DNA of 64,000 nucleotides from Clostridia bacterium (lineage in GTDB: Bacteria > Bacillota > Clostridia > Oscillospirales > Acutalibacteraceae), in NCBI GenBank assembly GCA_017473165.1, contig JAFUNA010000014.1, forward strand, positions 62,001 to 126,000, in the 5' to 3' direction. The notes below the pieces were generated by a model. That model had not been told where the DNA came from. It did no database searches and saw only the letters and a list, made by a program, of their open reading frames with translations. Position 1 is the stretch's first letter. Every line of letters begins with the position of its first letter. A program made the position numbers and the translations under genes. Positions 18,196-27,484 of the stretch are shown in pieces.

Positions 18196-18492
18196 TTATA
18201 TAAAGAATTTAAAAACAATCAGACAAATCAACGCCGCATGAAGTGCAATCATAAGCGGCAGACCTATCATGAACTTTTTATGTTTTGTTTTGTGTCTGAC
18301 TGTTCTCATTGTTATAAACATTGCAGTTGCTCCGCCAAGCAGACCGATAAGCATAAGCGTTGCTTCGGGAATTCTCCACATTCCTTTTTTGGCGGCATAT
18401 TTATCGGCAACCGTTATTATAATTGCAACAAGAGATATTAAAGCAAGGTAAATTAAAGGTAAAAACCAAAAATCAGCAAGCAATAACAGCAT
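18196..18492 (-). CDS. DUF1294 family small membrane protein
   Basis: A 98-aa protein with three hydrophobic segments and the DUF1294 hallmarks: DKYAAKKGMWRIPEATLMLIGLLGG, then RHKTKHKKF before the last helix. The family is widespread and of unknown function, sometimes found fused to a cold-shock domain. It stands alone, convergent with metAA and divergent from the GHL10 lipoprotein gene (46 bp apart). Confidence 0.88.
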   Translation of the reverse strand: MLLLLADFWFLPLIYLALISLVAIIITVADKYAAKKGMWRIPEATLMLIGLLGGATAMFITMRTVRHKTKHKKFMIGLPLMIALHAALICLIVFKFFI

Positions 18493-18538
18493 TTAAACTT
18501 TCCTTTCCGTTTGAATTTACTTTGAAAGAGATAAAAAA

Positions 18539-19768
18539 ATGAAAAAAATCTTTCCCTTATTTTTAATTATATGCCTTCTTCTGTCATCTTGTCAACTCTC
18601 AAATCAGGGCGGCTTTGTTCTTGCCGAAACAACAACGGCTTCAACCGCAACCGAGCCTGTTTTCAGACCCGTTAAGCAAACGGAAATGAGGGCAATCTGG
18701 ATTTCGTGCTACGACCATATCAGTGCACAGGGCAAATCCGAAAAAGAATACAAAGCCGAAACCGACGGAATGTTCAGAACAATAAAAGACGTCGGCTTCA
18801 ACACAGCTTTTGTTCATATGCGTGCATTTTCCGACGCATTTTATAAATCTGAAATCTATCCCTATTCATCATATATCGCAGGCAAAGAGGGTGCAGACCT
18901 GCCGTTTGACCCCTTTGAGGTTATTCTTGAAAGTGCCGAAAAATACGGAATATCCGTTCACGGCTGGATTAATCCTTTCAGAATCTCCTCAAAAAATGAC
19001 CCTTCTTTGATTTCCGACTCAAATCCTGCAAAAACAATTCTCGAAAACGGCAATTCCGACGGTGAAATTGCAATTCTGCCGAGCGGAATTTACTATAACC
19101 CCTCCCACACCGAAAACCACAGACGGATTATTGACGGTGTGCGTGAAATTATTTCGAAATACGATATCGACGGAATTCATATCGACGACTATTTTTACCC
19201 GTCAACCGATGATGCCGTTGATGAAATTCAATATTCTCAATATACCTCGCAGGGCGGCTCGCTGCCGCTTGAGGAGTGGAGAATGACAAACGTCAACGCT
19301 TTTGTGAGCGGACTTTATTCAGCGGTCAAATCCGAAAACAAAAATCTTGTTTTCAGCATCAGCCCCGCCGCACAGCTTGATAAGAATTATAAAGAGCTTT
19401 ATGCAGACTGCAGACTCTGGCTTTCGCAAAAGGGCTATGCAGACATGATAATTCCCCAGATTTATTTCGGCTTCGAGCATGAAACAAACGCATTCGACTC
19501 ACTTCTGCTCAAATGGAGCAACCTTGAAAAGCATTCCGATATCCGCCTTGTCTGCGGGTTAGGGGCATACAAATGCGGCTTTGAGGACGAATATGCGGGC
19601 ACGGGAATCAATGAATGGATTGATAATTCCGACCTTCTCGTGCGTCAGCTTGATGCCGTAAGAAGCAACAGTAATTACAGCGGCTTTGCCGTCTATTCTT
19701 ACCGTGATTTAATAAGAGCGGACTGCTCCGAGGAAACGGAAAATCTGAAAAACTATTTAAAAAATTGA
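18539..19768 (+). CDS. Lipoprotein with glycosyl-hydrolase-like 10 (GHL10) domain
   Basis: A 409-aa exported lipoprotein: an N-terminal signal with lipobox LLSSC (Cys at about 18), a Thr/Ala-rich spacer, then a GHL10 (formerly DUF187) TIM-barrel starting EMRAIWISCYD. Family segments include GFNTAFVHMRAFSDAFY, GISVHGWINPFR, DGIHIDDYFYP, ISPAAQLDKNYKELYADCRLWL and IIPQIYFGFEH. It is anchored outside the membrane and may act on peptidoglycan or another wall glycan; the family is not well characterised. It is 10 bp ahead of a large cell-wall amidase gene and probably co-transcribed with it. Confidence 0.9.
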   Translation: MKKIFPLFLIICLLLSSCQLSNQGGFVLAETTTASTATEPVFRPVKQTEMRAIWISCYDHISAQGKSEKEYKAETDGMFRTIKDVGFNTAFVHMRAFSDAFYKSEIYPYSSYIAGKEGADLPFDPFEVILESAEKYGISVHGWINPFRISSKNDPSLISDSNPAKTILENGNSDGEIAILPSGIYYNPSHTENHRRIIDGVREIISKYDIDGIHIDDYFYPSTDDAVDEIQYSQYTSQGGSLPLEEWRMTNVNAFVSGLYSAVKSENKNLVFSISPAAQLDKNYKELYADCRLWLSQKGYADMIIPQIYFGFEHETNAFDSLLLKWSNLEKHSDIRLVCGLGAYKCGFEDEYAGTGINEWIDNSDLLVRQLDAVRSNSNYSGFAVYSYRDLIRADCSEETENLKNYLKN

Positions 19769-19778
19769 GGACTTTCAC

Positions 19779-22733
19779 ATGAAGAAAAACAAAATTCTGA
19801 TAGCGGCGATGGCGGTTATTCTTGTTGCAATAGCCGCAACAGCGGGAATAATGGTCTATACGGGCAGCAAGGCAGCGAATTCACCCGAAATCGTAACGCA
19901 GGAGCAGGAGCCCGTTTCAACAACCCTGCCTGCAGTTGAAGCCGTCGGCAGACCAAAAACAGCCGTGCCTGCATCTGCCGTTGCTCTTATCTATTCCGAT
20001 TACTCCGAAAAGAGCACCGCTGACCTTGCAGGATTTGAAGCTATGGGCTATAACACGGTTATTTTCGACGTCAACTCACAGAATATCGAATCAGCCGCCG
20101 CTCTTTTCCCTGCCGCACAATCGGGCAAGCTTTATTTCGGATTAAGAGCGGATGTTTCATCGGAGCACGCCTATCTTGTTTCGTTCACGGAAAAATATAA
20201 CTTTGACTTTGTTATTCTCACGGGAAAAGACGAATCACTTTCGGATTATTCTGCCGATACGGGCGAAATTTGCCGAAAAATAAAAACAGTTGACCCCGCA
20301 ATGCAAATCGGACTTGAGCCTGTCCTCTGCTCAAAAGCATCAGATTCCGTAACAAATCTCGTTGCGGCAAAAGCAGCCGATTTTGTTCTCATCTCTCACA
20401 CGGCGGGACAGGATTCCGCATTCCGCACGGCACAGTCGGTATGGAATGAAGAAGCCTGCAATCTCTGGCTCTGCCACGATTTGAAGGGCATCTCCGCTTT
20501 TGACACGGACAAGGCATCCGCTGCGGTTGAGTTTATTTCGGGCTCGGCGGAAATGTCACTTTGCAAGGCAATCGCTTTTGCTCCGTATTCCGAAATTGTT
20601 TCTGCTGCGGGTACGGGTGCTGAAATTGTTAAAAACTACATTCAGAAGCGTGACACCTATCTTCTCGACAAAGAATTCTCGCTCACAAGCCACAGCAAAA
20701 CAAGCATAACCGTTGAGCAGTCAACAATAACTTTCAGAGGTACAAGCAGCCCTGCATATGACCTTCTCTGCAACGGAACAAAGCTTGTTGTTGCAAAAAA
20801 CGGCGATTTCTCCGTTGACTGCGAGCTTAAAGCGGGCAAAAACACAATCAAATTTGAGCATAAGGGCAAAACCTACACCTATAATGTCACATATAAAATA
20901 AAACTTCTCAAATCCGTTTCTCCCACGGATAAAATGTCCGTGCCGGGCGAAATGCAGATTGAAGTTTCGGCAGTTGCTCATAAGAATGCAAGCCTTTCCG
21001 TTTCTTTCAACGGCAAGACCTACACAATGATTCCTTCGGGCGGCAGCTCCGACGAAGATATTAACGATTCATTTTCCGATTTCACAACCTTCACCGCAAT
21101 CCTTGAAACTCCCGCAAGCAAGGAATCCGTTCAGAATCTCGGAAAATTCAAGGTTACGGCAAAATATGAAGGCATGACGGAATCTTTGAACGGTGCAAGC
21201 GTAAATATCACGGCAAAAGAGGTTGTTACCGCTCCGCCGACCACGCAGCCGACAACTCACCCCACCACACAGCCCACAACCGCACCGACAACGCTCCCAA
21301 CATCCTCAAGCTCATCATCGTCTGTACCGTCATCGGGTGAATCCTCATCACAGTCAACGGATTCTCCGCAGACGGGAAGCAACACTTCATCGGAATCTTC
21401 TTCATCCGAAACATCATCCTCAACAGAAACATCATCTTCATCCTCTGCACCTGTTTCGGGAACACTTGAAAAATATTTCTACACAAAGAATTACGGTCTG
21501 GGTACTGCAAGAATCTGCGAAATCATTGACGATTACGTTGAGGTTTATCCGGGAAACACAACAAGTACATTTTCCGTGCCCGACTGCTCTCCCCTGCTCA
21601 AAACCACGGTTGACTATGTTAAAAGCACTGCCACCTATGACGGTGACACATATTATATTCTTGCTTCGGGAGTAAAGGTTCCCCTTCTTCGTGAAGAACG
21701 CCTTGCCTCGGGCAGCAACGGAAAAATCACCCATGTGAGCATCAAAGACGGCTATGTTATGCCCAAAAACAGCGTCAAGGTTGTTTCGTGCTCCTCCGCA
21801 AGCGGCGACACGGTTATTGTTCTTGAAATGAACCGCCCCGTTGCATTTAACGCAAAGCTCCTCGGTCAGAGCTATTCAAACTATAACGGCAACCGTCCCG
21901 TTGTTGTTTCAAGCCTTAACTGCACGGGTCTTGAATTCACTTTCAGCGACACAACCAACGCAGAAGGCTCACTTTCGCTCATTAATTCCGTCTGCAAAGC
22001 GGGTGCATGGAGCACGGATGCCTCAAAATCCACCGCAACTCTCACCTTCCAGCTTACACAGGCGGGAAAATTCTACGGTTTCCACTATGAATATAATTCC
22101 GACGGAAATCTTGTTATAACAATAAAACACAAGCCCGCATCCATGAGCGGCTACACAATTATGCTTGACCCTGGTCACGGAGGAATTGACGGCGGTGCAA
22201 ACACAGCCGTTTCCGCAACGGGTCTTAACGGCGAAAAACACATCAACCTTTCAATCGCAAAGAAGGTCAAAGAGCTTCTTGAAGCAGAGGGTGCAAAGGT
22301 TGTTATGACCAGAAACGATGACAAATGGGTTTGCTACACCGACAGAAACAACGCAGTTCGCAATCAGAATCCCGATATGTTCATAGCAATCCATTGCGAT
22401 TCAAGCACAGCTGCCTCCGCAATGGGCACATCGGCTTATTATTACCGTGCATATTCCCAGCCCCTTGCAAAGGCAATCCATACAAGCATTGTCAACGCCT
22501 ACAAAACAAAAATTTATGCCGACAAATCGGATTCCTTCAAGAGCAACATCAGCAGAGGTGCAGGCTTCTATGCGTTCAGAGTGACACGTGTTGAAGAATG
22601 CCCCGCAATACTCATTGAATACGGCTTTGTTTCAAACGTTACCGAATGTCAGGTTCTTCAGTCTGCCGCAAACCGAGATATTCTTGCCGCTGCAACGGTT
22701 GAGGGCATCAAGAACTATATCGCACAGAGCTAA
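19779..22733 (+). CDS. Multidomain N-acetylmuramoyl-L-alanine amidase
   Basis: A 984-aa surface enzyme. Residues 1-30 are an uncleaved-looking membrane anchor. About 60-300 resemble a TIM barrel (ADLAGFEAMGYNTVIFDV, LYFGLRADVS), similar in style to the GHL10 protein upstream but without clear catalytic acids. Ig-like beta domains follow (about 305-480), then a Pro/Thr and Ser-rich linker (about 485-560), a beta-rich region and a C-terminal Amidase_3 domain (about 793-984). The zinc ligands and catalytic Glu are visible: LDPGHGG, NGEKHINLS, IAIHCDSS, ILIEYGF. It would cleave the stem peptide from N-acetylmuramic acid. The 3' end overlaps the convergent gene by 26 bp. Confidence 0.92.
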   Translation: MKKNKILIAAMAVILVAIAATAGIMVYTGSKAANSPEIVTQEQEPVSTTLPAVEAVGRPKTAVPASAVALIYSDYSEKSTADLAGFEAMGYNTVIFDVNSQNIESAAALFPAAQSGKLYFGLRADVSSEHAYLVSFTEKYNFDFVILTGKDESLSDYSADTGEICRKIKTVDPAMQIGLEPVLCSKASDSVTNLVAAKAADFVLISHTAGQDSAFRTAQSVWNEEACNLWLCHDLKGISAFDTDKASAAVEFISGSAEMSLCKAIAFAPYSEIVSAAGTGAEIVKNYIQKRDTYLLDKEFSLTSHSKTSITVEQSTITFRGTSSPAYDLLCNGTKLVVAKNGDFSVDCELKAGKNTIKFEHKGKTYTYNVTYKIKLLKSVSPTDKMSVPGEMQIEVSAVAHKNASLSVSFNGKTYTMIPSGGSSDEDINDSFSDFTTFTAILETPASKESVQNLGKFKVTAKYEGMTESLNGASVNITAKEVVTAPPTTQPTTHPTTQPTTAPTTLPTSSSSSSSVPSSGESSSQSTDSPQTGSNTSSESSSSETSSSTETSSSSSAPVSGTLEKYFYTKNYGLGTARICEIIDDYVEVYPGNTTSTFSVPDCSPLLKTTVDYVKSTATYDGDTYYILASGVKVPLLREERLASGSNGKITHVSIKDGYVMPKNSVKVVSCSSASGDTVIVLEMNRPVAFNAKLLGQSYSNYNGNRPVVVSSLNCTGLEFTFSDTTNAEGSLSLINSVCKAGAWSTDASKSTATLTFQLTQAGKFYGFHYEYNSDGNLVITIKHKPASMSGYTIMLDPGHGGIDGGANTAVSATGLNGEKHINLSIAKKVKELLEAEGAKVVMTRNDDKWVCYTDRNNAVRNQNPDMFIAIHCDSSTAASAMGTSAYYYRAYSQPLAKAIHTSIVNAYKTKIYADKSDSFKSNISRGAGFYAFRVTRVEECPAILIEYGFVSNVTECQVLQSAANRDILAAATVEGIKNYIAQS

Positions 22734-23103
22734 AGTGTTCACCGATTTTTTCGCACACCCAATATGCGGGAATACACAGAAAAAACCAGACAAGGCTGAA
22801 TTGCGGACAAATTTGACCCTTTAAATTCAGAAATTTGTCGGAATAGTCCCAGACATTCCAGCCGAGTGCAACGTTGACAATCATTCCCACCGAATATTCA
22901 AGGCTTGTTATGACCGTTGCACCCAGCAGACACCGCATCCACAGGCTGATTTTGCTTTGGTTTATAAGATTGAGCAAAACCATAACCGCTCCGCCAAGCA
23001 AAACCATTGTCCAATGGGTGTAGCCCCGAAAAATAATCTCTGTCAAGCCGTAGGCAAATCCGCCAACGGCAAAACACATAAAATATTCTTTCAATTTATT
23101 CAC
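22708..23103 (-). CDS. CmpB-like (PF06541) membrane protein
   Basis: A 131-aa protein with four hydrophobic helices, of the 'putative ABC transporter permease' family (CmpB-like; GFAYGLTEIIFRGYTHWTM, ATVITSLEYSVGMIVNVALGWNVWDYS, ICPQFSLVWFFLC). The family name is historical and there is no evidence it is a transporter. The start is GTG at 23103, a few bases behind AGGTGAT. Its 3' end overlaps the amidase gene by 26 bp, and its 5' end is only 39 bp from the divergent anSME gene. Confidence 0.78.
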   Translation of the reverse strand: MNKLKEYFMCFAVGGFAYGLTEIIFRGYTHWTMVLLGGAVMVLLNLINQSKISLWMRCLLGATVITSLEYSVGMIVNVALGWNVWDYSDKFLNLKGQICPQFSLVWFFLCIPAYWVCEKIGEHFSSVRYSS

Positions 23104-23142
23104 ACCATCACCTATAATATAATTCTCAAAAGAGGTGCTTTT

Positions 23143-24207
23143 ATGCGGCAGATGACCGCTTTAATCAAGCCTGCAGGCGCAAGCTGTAACCTTAATTGCA
23201 GCTATTGCTTTTACTGCGATGAGGCAGGCTCAAGAGAAAAAAACACAAAATCCGTTATGGATATTTCAACTGCCGAAAATCTCATTAAAAAGATGTTCGA
23301 ATTCTGCGGAGATAATTCTGTTCTGGCCTTCATGTTTCAGGGCGGTGAGCCGCTTATTGCGGGACTTAATTTCTTCAAAAGCTTTGTTGAAACAGCTGAA
23401 AAGCTCAAAACAAACGGCAGTCGAATGAATTACTCCCTGCAAACCAACGGCACGCTCATAACCGATGAATTTGCCGAATTTTTTAAAGAGAACAACTTCC
23501 TTATCGGCGTTTCAATCGACGGCGACAAGCCCCTGCATGATAAGCTCCGCTGCGACTCCTTTGACAGAGCCATGCAGGGAATTGAGCTTCTGAAAAAGCA
23601 CGGTGTTGACTTCAATATTCTTTCGGTTATAACCGCAAAAACCGATGCGGAAAAACTTTTTAAATTCTATACGGATAACGGTTTCCGTGATGTTCAGCCC
23701 ATATACTGCCTTGACAACCTTGACGGCAAAAAAGCGGATTACAGCCTCGACGCAAAGCAGCTTGCACGCTTTAAGAAACGCTTTTTCAATATGTGGTTTT
23801 CCGAGGTTTCAAAGGGTAATCACTTTTATGTCCGTGACTTTGACAATCTGCTTTCCCTGCTCACCAAAGGCGTTGCCGAGCAATGCGGTGCAAGCGGAAG
23901 ATGCAACGCACAGCTTGTTGTTGAGGCTGACGGCACCTGCTACCCCTGCGACTTTTACTGCCTTGATGAATTTGAGTGTCTTAACATAAATGATGCGGAT
24001 ATAAACGGCATTCTCAACTGCGACGGACTCAAAAAATTCTTTGAGTATGACGAGCCTAAAAATCCGCTTTGCAGCTCCTGCCCCGTAAAAAATGTCTGCG
24101 GCGGAGGCTGCAAACGGTACAGAGCACTTTATAATCAGCTTTCGGGCTACTGCCCCCAAATGGATTTCATGCTTCATGCAATAAACAAGCTTCGTACCGT
24201 CAGATAA
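23143..24207 (+). CDS. Anaerobic sulfatase-maturating enzyme (radical SAM, SPASM)
   Basis: A 354-aa radical SAM enzyme that oxidises the active-site Cys or Ser of sulfatases to formylglycine in the cytoplasm without oxygen. The SAM cluster is C15-x3-C19-x2-C22 (ASCNLNCSYCFY). FMFQGGEPLIAG, YSLQTNGTLI and IGVSIDGDKPLHD follow, and a C-terminal SPASM region has many cysteines (CGASGRCNAQ, CYPCDFYC, CSSCPVKNVCGGGCKR). The start is the ATG at 23143, 5 nt behind AGAGGTG; longer readings would run through the neighbouring gene's start. It is 12 bp before a Cys-type sulfatase gene, its evident client. Confidence 0.95.
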   Translation: MRQMTALIKPAGASCNLNCSYCFYCDEAGSREKNTKSVMDISTAENLIKKMFEFCGDNSVLAFMFQGGEPLIAGLNFFKSFVETAEKLKTNGSRMNYSLQTNGTLITDEFAEFFKENNFLIGVSIDGDKPLHDKLRCDSFDRAMQGIELLKKHGVDFNILSVITAKTDAEKLFKFYTDNGFRDVQPIYCLDNLDGKKADYSLDAKQLARFKKRFFNMWFSEVSKGNHFYVRDFDNLLSLLTKGVAEQCGASGRCNAQLVVEADGTCYPCDFYCLDEFECLNINDADINGILNCDGLKKFFEYDEPKNPLCSSCPVKNVCGGGCKRYRALYNQLSGYCPQMDFMLHAINKLRTVR

Positions 24208-24219
24208 GGGAGGATTATT

Positions 24220-25503
24220 ATGAACAAACCCAATATTATTTTTTATTTTTCAGACCAGCAGAGAGCGGATTCCGCAGGCTGCTACGGTCAGCGTCTGCCC
24301 GTCACTCCCAATCTTGACGAGGTTGCAAAGGAAGGAACTCTTTTTGAAAACGCCTTCACCTGTCAGCCTGTTTGCGGTCCGATGAGAGCTTGCCTTCAAA
24401 GCGGCGTTTATGCCTCACAAAACGGCTGCTATCGCAATGATATCGCCCTTCCGACCGACACAAAGGGAATCGCTCACTATCTTACCGAAGCAGGCTACGA
24501 CACCGCATATATCGGCAAATGGCACCTTGCGTCGGATAAGGAGCATCGCCTTGCAACAAAGCCCACTCCCAAAGAAAGAAGAGGAGGCTATGATTACTGG
24601 CGTGCGGCGGATATTCTTGAATTCACCTCTCACGGCTACAACGGCTATGTGTTTGACGAAAACTGCAACAAGCTTGAATTCAAAGGCTACCGGGCAGACA
24701 AAATCAATGACTATGCAATCGAATACCTAAAAAAGCCTCACGATAAGCCCTTCTTCATGTTTGTTTCCCAGCTTGAGCCCCATCATCAGAATGACAGACT
24801 CCGTTTTGAATCCCCGAAGGGTCTCAAAAACAAGTTCAAGGATTATGATGTGCCCGGCGATTTGAAGGGCACTCTCGGCGACTGGCGTTTGCAGATGCCG
24901 TCTTATCTTGCCTGCTGCAACAGAGTTGACCATAACTTCGGCAAGCTCATTCAGACTCTCAAAGACGAGGGCTTGTATGATAACACGGTTATTATCTACA
25001 CTTCCGACCACGGCTGCCATTTCAGAACACGCAACATGGAATATAAGCGTTCCTGCCACGAAAACAGCATCCGTGTTCCCCTTGTCATAACAGGCGGCGG
25101 CTTTACGGGCGGCGGAAAAGTCAGCGACCTTGTTTCTCTCATCGACCTGCCCGCAACGGTGCTTGACATTGCAGGTGCCGAAATTCCCGAACATTTCATG
25201 GGCAAGAGCCTTGTTGACAAAAAAGGACATGAAAGCGTGTTCATTCAGATTTCCGAAAGTCAGGTCGGCAGAGCCGTTCGCACGGATAAATGGAAATACA
25301 GCGTTTCGGCAAAGAACCGTGACAGTGCGTTTGCAGACTTTTACACAGAGGATTTCCTCTATGACCTTGAAGCCGACCCCTATGAAAGAAACAATCTGAT
25401 TGATGACCCGAAATATGCACAGACACGCAAGGAACTTAAGGGAATTCTTCTTGAATATATGAAAAAAGCAGGCGAACCTGTTCTTGAAATAGTTGAAAAA
25501 TGA
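24220..25503 (+). CDS. Cys-type sulfatase
   Basis: A 427-aa sulfatase that hydrolyses sulfate esters, probably on a glycan. The formylglycine site is Cys52 in CGPMRACLQSG (CxPxR type), so it needs the maturase encoded just upstream. The metal and substrate residues include the N-terminal FYFSDQQRADSAG (an Asp-Gln version of the usual DD), IGKWHL and YTSDHGCHF. There is no signal peptide, so it is cytoplasmic and would act on imported sulfated sugars. Its ribosome site is GGGAGG. The exact substrate cannot be told. Confidence 0.93.
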   Translation: MNKPNIIFYFSDQQRADSAGCYGQRLPVTPNLDEVAKEGTLFENAFTCQPVCGPMRACLQSGVYASQNGCYRNDIALPTDTKGIAHYLTEAGYDTAYIGKWHLASDKEHRLATKPTPKERRGGYDYWRAADILEFTSHGYNGYVFDENCNKLEFKGYRADKINDYAIEYLKKPHDKPFFMFVSQLEPHHQNDRLRFESPKGLKNKFKDYDVPGDLKGTLGDWRLQMPSYLACCNRVDHNFGKLIQTLKDEGLYDNTVIIYTSDHGCHFRTRNMEYKRSCHENSIRVPLVITGGGFTGGGKVSDLVSLIDLPATVLDIAGAEIPEHFMGKSLVDKKGHESVFIQISESQVGRAVRTDKWKYSVSAKNRDSAFADFYTEDFLYDLEADPYERNNLIDDPKYAQTRKELKGILLEYMKKAGEPVLEIVEK

Positions 25504-25508
25504 ATGTA

Positions 25509-25550
25509 AAAAGCGGCTGTCTCACTCAATGGTGAGGCAGCCGCTTAATA
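25509..25550. terminator. Terminator shared by the sulfatase and AcnX transcripts
   Basis: Nested stems AGCGGCTG/CAGCCGCT and CTCAC/GTGAG, with A's before and TTAATATTTT after. It can act in both directions. Confidence 0.82.
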
Positions 25551-25559
25551 TTTTAATGA

Positions 25560-26000
25560 TTATTCAACTGTAACCGTGCCGTCTTCGTCAACGGTGATTT
25601 TCATGCCGTCCTTAACATAGTCAAGGAATTCCTGACCGAGGCAGTCAACCGTTACCATGGGTTCGTCTGCCCAGACTGCGGCAAGAACTGCACCTGCACA
25701 AGCAAGGGAGTCAATGTGCTCCGAGAAAAGCATGCAGGCAGGGTTTCTCTTCATCATGTTTGCGCAGTAAAGTACCATGCCGCCTGTTGTTGAGCCGATG
25801 GTCTGGGGAAGGCAGAGTGCTGTTCCAACCATGGGCTTCTCATAAAGGTCAGCGTTGTTCTGGTCGCCGCACTTTGCTGTTTTGTCGCCAAACTGAAGTG
25901 CGTTCTGGAATGAGGCGAGTGTGTTGAAACCGCCGTGTGATACAAGTGCGTTTGCCGTGCATTTACCTGCAACAACGGGACGTCCTTTAAACTGTTTCAT
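25560..26000 (-). CDS. Aconitase X swivel-domain (small) subunit
   Basis: A 146-aa DUF126 protein, the swivelling domain of aconitase X enzymes. It has KGRPVVAGKCTANALVSHGGFNT, the core LCLPQTIGSTTGGMVLY (loop expected to contact substrate, with PxxxGSTTG), and a C-terminal VDCLGQEFLDYVKDG. The start is the ATG at 26000, with AAAGGAGG 9 nt before it; a longer reading would overlap the large subunit. It is 1 bp after the large-subunit gene and the two clearly form one enzyme. Confidence 0.92.
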   Translation of the reverse strand: MKQFKGRPVVAGKCTANALVSHGGFNTLASFQNALQFGDKTAKCGDQNNADLYEKPMVGTALCLPQTIGSTTGGMVLYCANMMKRNPACMLFSEHIDSLACAGAVLAAVWADEPMVTVDCLGQEFLDYVKDGMKITVDEDGTVTVE

Positions 26001-26001
26001 C

Positions 26002-27288
26002 TTACTTTGCCTCCTTTGTGATGATATCAAGAATCTCGTCGCTTCTGTAGTAACGGGATGTTGTGTATGTTCTGAGCTTATTGGAGTTTGTGATTACGGG
26101 CATCTTTTTGCAAAGAGGATTGTTCATATACATGAGCGGGCAGATGTAGCTGAGAATAACGCCTGTTGCCTTAAGCTTTGCTGCATAGGGAGTTTTGTTG
26201 AATTCCTCAATAACTGCGGGAGCTGCGGTAAATACGGTGGGAATTGAAACCTTCTTAAGACCGTTCTTCTTAAGACCTGCAGCAACGTTGTCTGTCCATT
26301 CGATGAGCTGTGCGTGTGAAAGATGGGGGCAGCCGACAAAGCAAAGCTTGGGTGTTGCATCCTTGTTCTTCCACATAACGGGATAGTTAGCCTGAACTCT
26401 TGCGAGCTCTGCATCGTCAACAACATAAACCTGTGCACCCTCTGCGATAAGGCTTTCGCCCTGTTCAACTGCTTCGGGAGTAAGGTTTGCAACGTGATAA
26501 AGACCAACAGCACCGTTTGATGCGGTTGCAGCACCGAAATCCTTGAGGTATGCCTTTGTGTCACCGTCAAGCTCTGTGCCGATCCACTTATCAAGACCCT
26601 TGATGTAGGGAACGTCTTCCATAACCTTCATGCCGATTGCGGAACCGAGAATCTGTGCTTCGGGCTTCTTGGAGGTTTTAACCTCAACAATCCATGTTGC
26701 CTTTCTGCCTTCATCGGTAACAAGTCCGAAATAGGGAACTCTGCCGACGATTGAGCCGAAAAGCTCGATGATGCCGGAGTTTCTGTTGCAGCGTGCACCG
26801 AGAACGGAGTTTGCATAAACAACAGCCGAGGACTCTGCCCATGAAAGAACTTCGCCCTTCTTGGGAACGTTGCCGACTTCATCCATGTAGCAGGTGCAGG
26901 TGTAGGACTTATTATCGATAAGACCGAGCTTTGAGAGCTGTGAATCGTAGCTGTCCTGCATGCTGTACATAAATTTATTGAAAATAAGCTTCTGAAGGAA
27001 ATTTGCGGGAACATTGGGGTCAAGGGGTTTGGGGTCAACGGAGAATTTCTGTCCCGAAATTGCACCGCCCTCAATAAGTTGATCCATAAGGTCATAAACA
27101 GGCTTCATAACCTTAAGACCGAAGCTTGTAACAAGGTGACCCATCTTGCTTTCAACAGGAACAAACTTTGTTGCGCCGAAAGCTTCACCGTAAAGAACAA
27201 GGGTTTTCATAACCTTTGCCATTGCCTCGCCCTTGGAGCCGTTAAGGATATCCTGCTCCTCTTGGGTAAGAATCATTTTGTACTCCAT
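26002..27288 (-). CDS. Aconitase X catalytic (large) subunit
   Basis: A 428-aa DUF521 protein. AcnX enzymes are iron-sulfur dehydratases: characterised bacterial ones dehydrate cis-3-hydroxy-L-proline, archaeal ones mevalonate 5-phosphate. Cysteines that could bind the cluster are seen (CTCYMDEVGN, GARCNRNSG, FVGCPHLSH, SYICPLMYMNNP). The pair is alone between its own promoter and a terminator, with no proline or isoprenoid gene beside it, so the substrate is open. ATG at 27288 with AAAGGATA upstream. Confidence 0.92.
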   Translation of the reverse strand: MEYKMILTQEEQDILNGSKGEAMAKVMKTLVLYGEAFGATKFVPVESKMGHLVTSFGLKVMKPVYDLMDQLIEGGAISGQKFSVDPKPLDPNVPANFLQKLIFNKFMYSMQDSYDSQLSKLGLIDNKSYTCTCYMDEVGNVPKKGEVLSWAESSAVVYANSVLGARCNRNSGIIELFGSIVGRVPYFGLVTDEGRKATWIVEVKTSKKPEAQILGSAIGMKVMEDVPYIKGLDKWIGTELDGDTKAYLKDFGAATASNGAVGLYHVANLTPEAVEQGESLIAEGAQVYVVDDAELARVQANYPVMWKNKDATPKLCFVGCPHLSHAQLIEWTDNVAAGLKKNGLKKVSIPTVFTAAPAVIEEFNKTPYAAKLKATGVILSYICPLMYMNNPLCKKMPVITNSNKLRTYTTSRYYRSDEILDIITKEAK

Positions 27289-27369
27289 AATAACATTATC
27301 CTTTCTTTAAAAGGGTAAACGTCTGCCGCAAAGCCTTTTCCGTTTCCCTCCTAATAAGATTTACGGTTT

Positions 27370-27398
27370 ATTGTAACATTTATATCGATATAATTCAA
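27370..27398 (-). promoter_or_regulatory. Promoter of the aconitase X operon
   Basis: On the minus strand TTGAAT (27398-27393), a 17-bp spacer containing TATATCGATATA, and TACAAT (27375-27370). The ATCGAT palindrome inside the spacer could be a regulator site, but nothing supports this beyond symmetry. Confidence 0.62.
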
Positions 27399-27484
27399 TA
27401 GAATTCAGCAAAAATTTTGACATACTGCGTAATTTTTGAGCGAAACTTTATAATAAGTAACATATAATATTATGGGGTGATGCA

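Noticed and set aside
21225..21460. Repetitive-looking DNA that might be a tandem repeat or CRISPR
   Set aside because: It encodes the Pro/Thr and Ser-rich linker of the amidase; there is no regular repeat-spacer layout.
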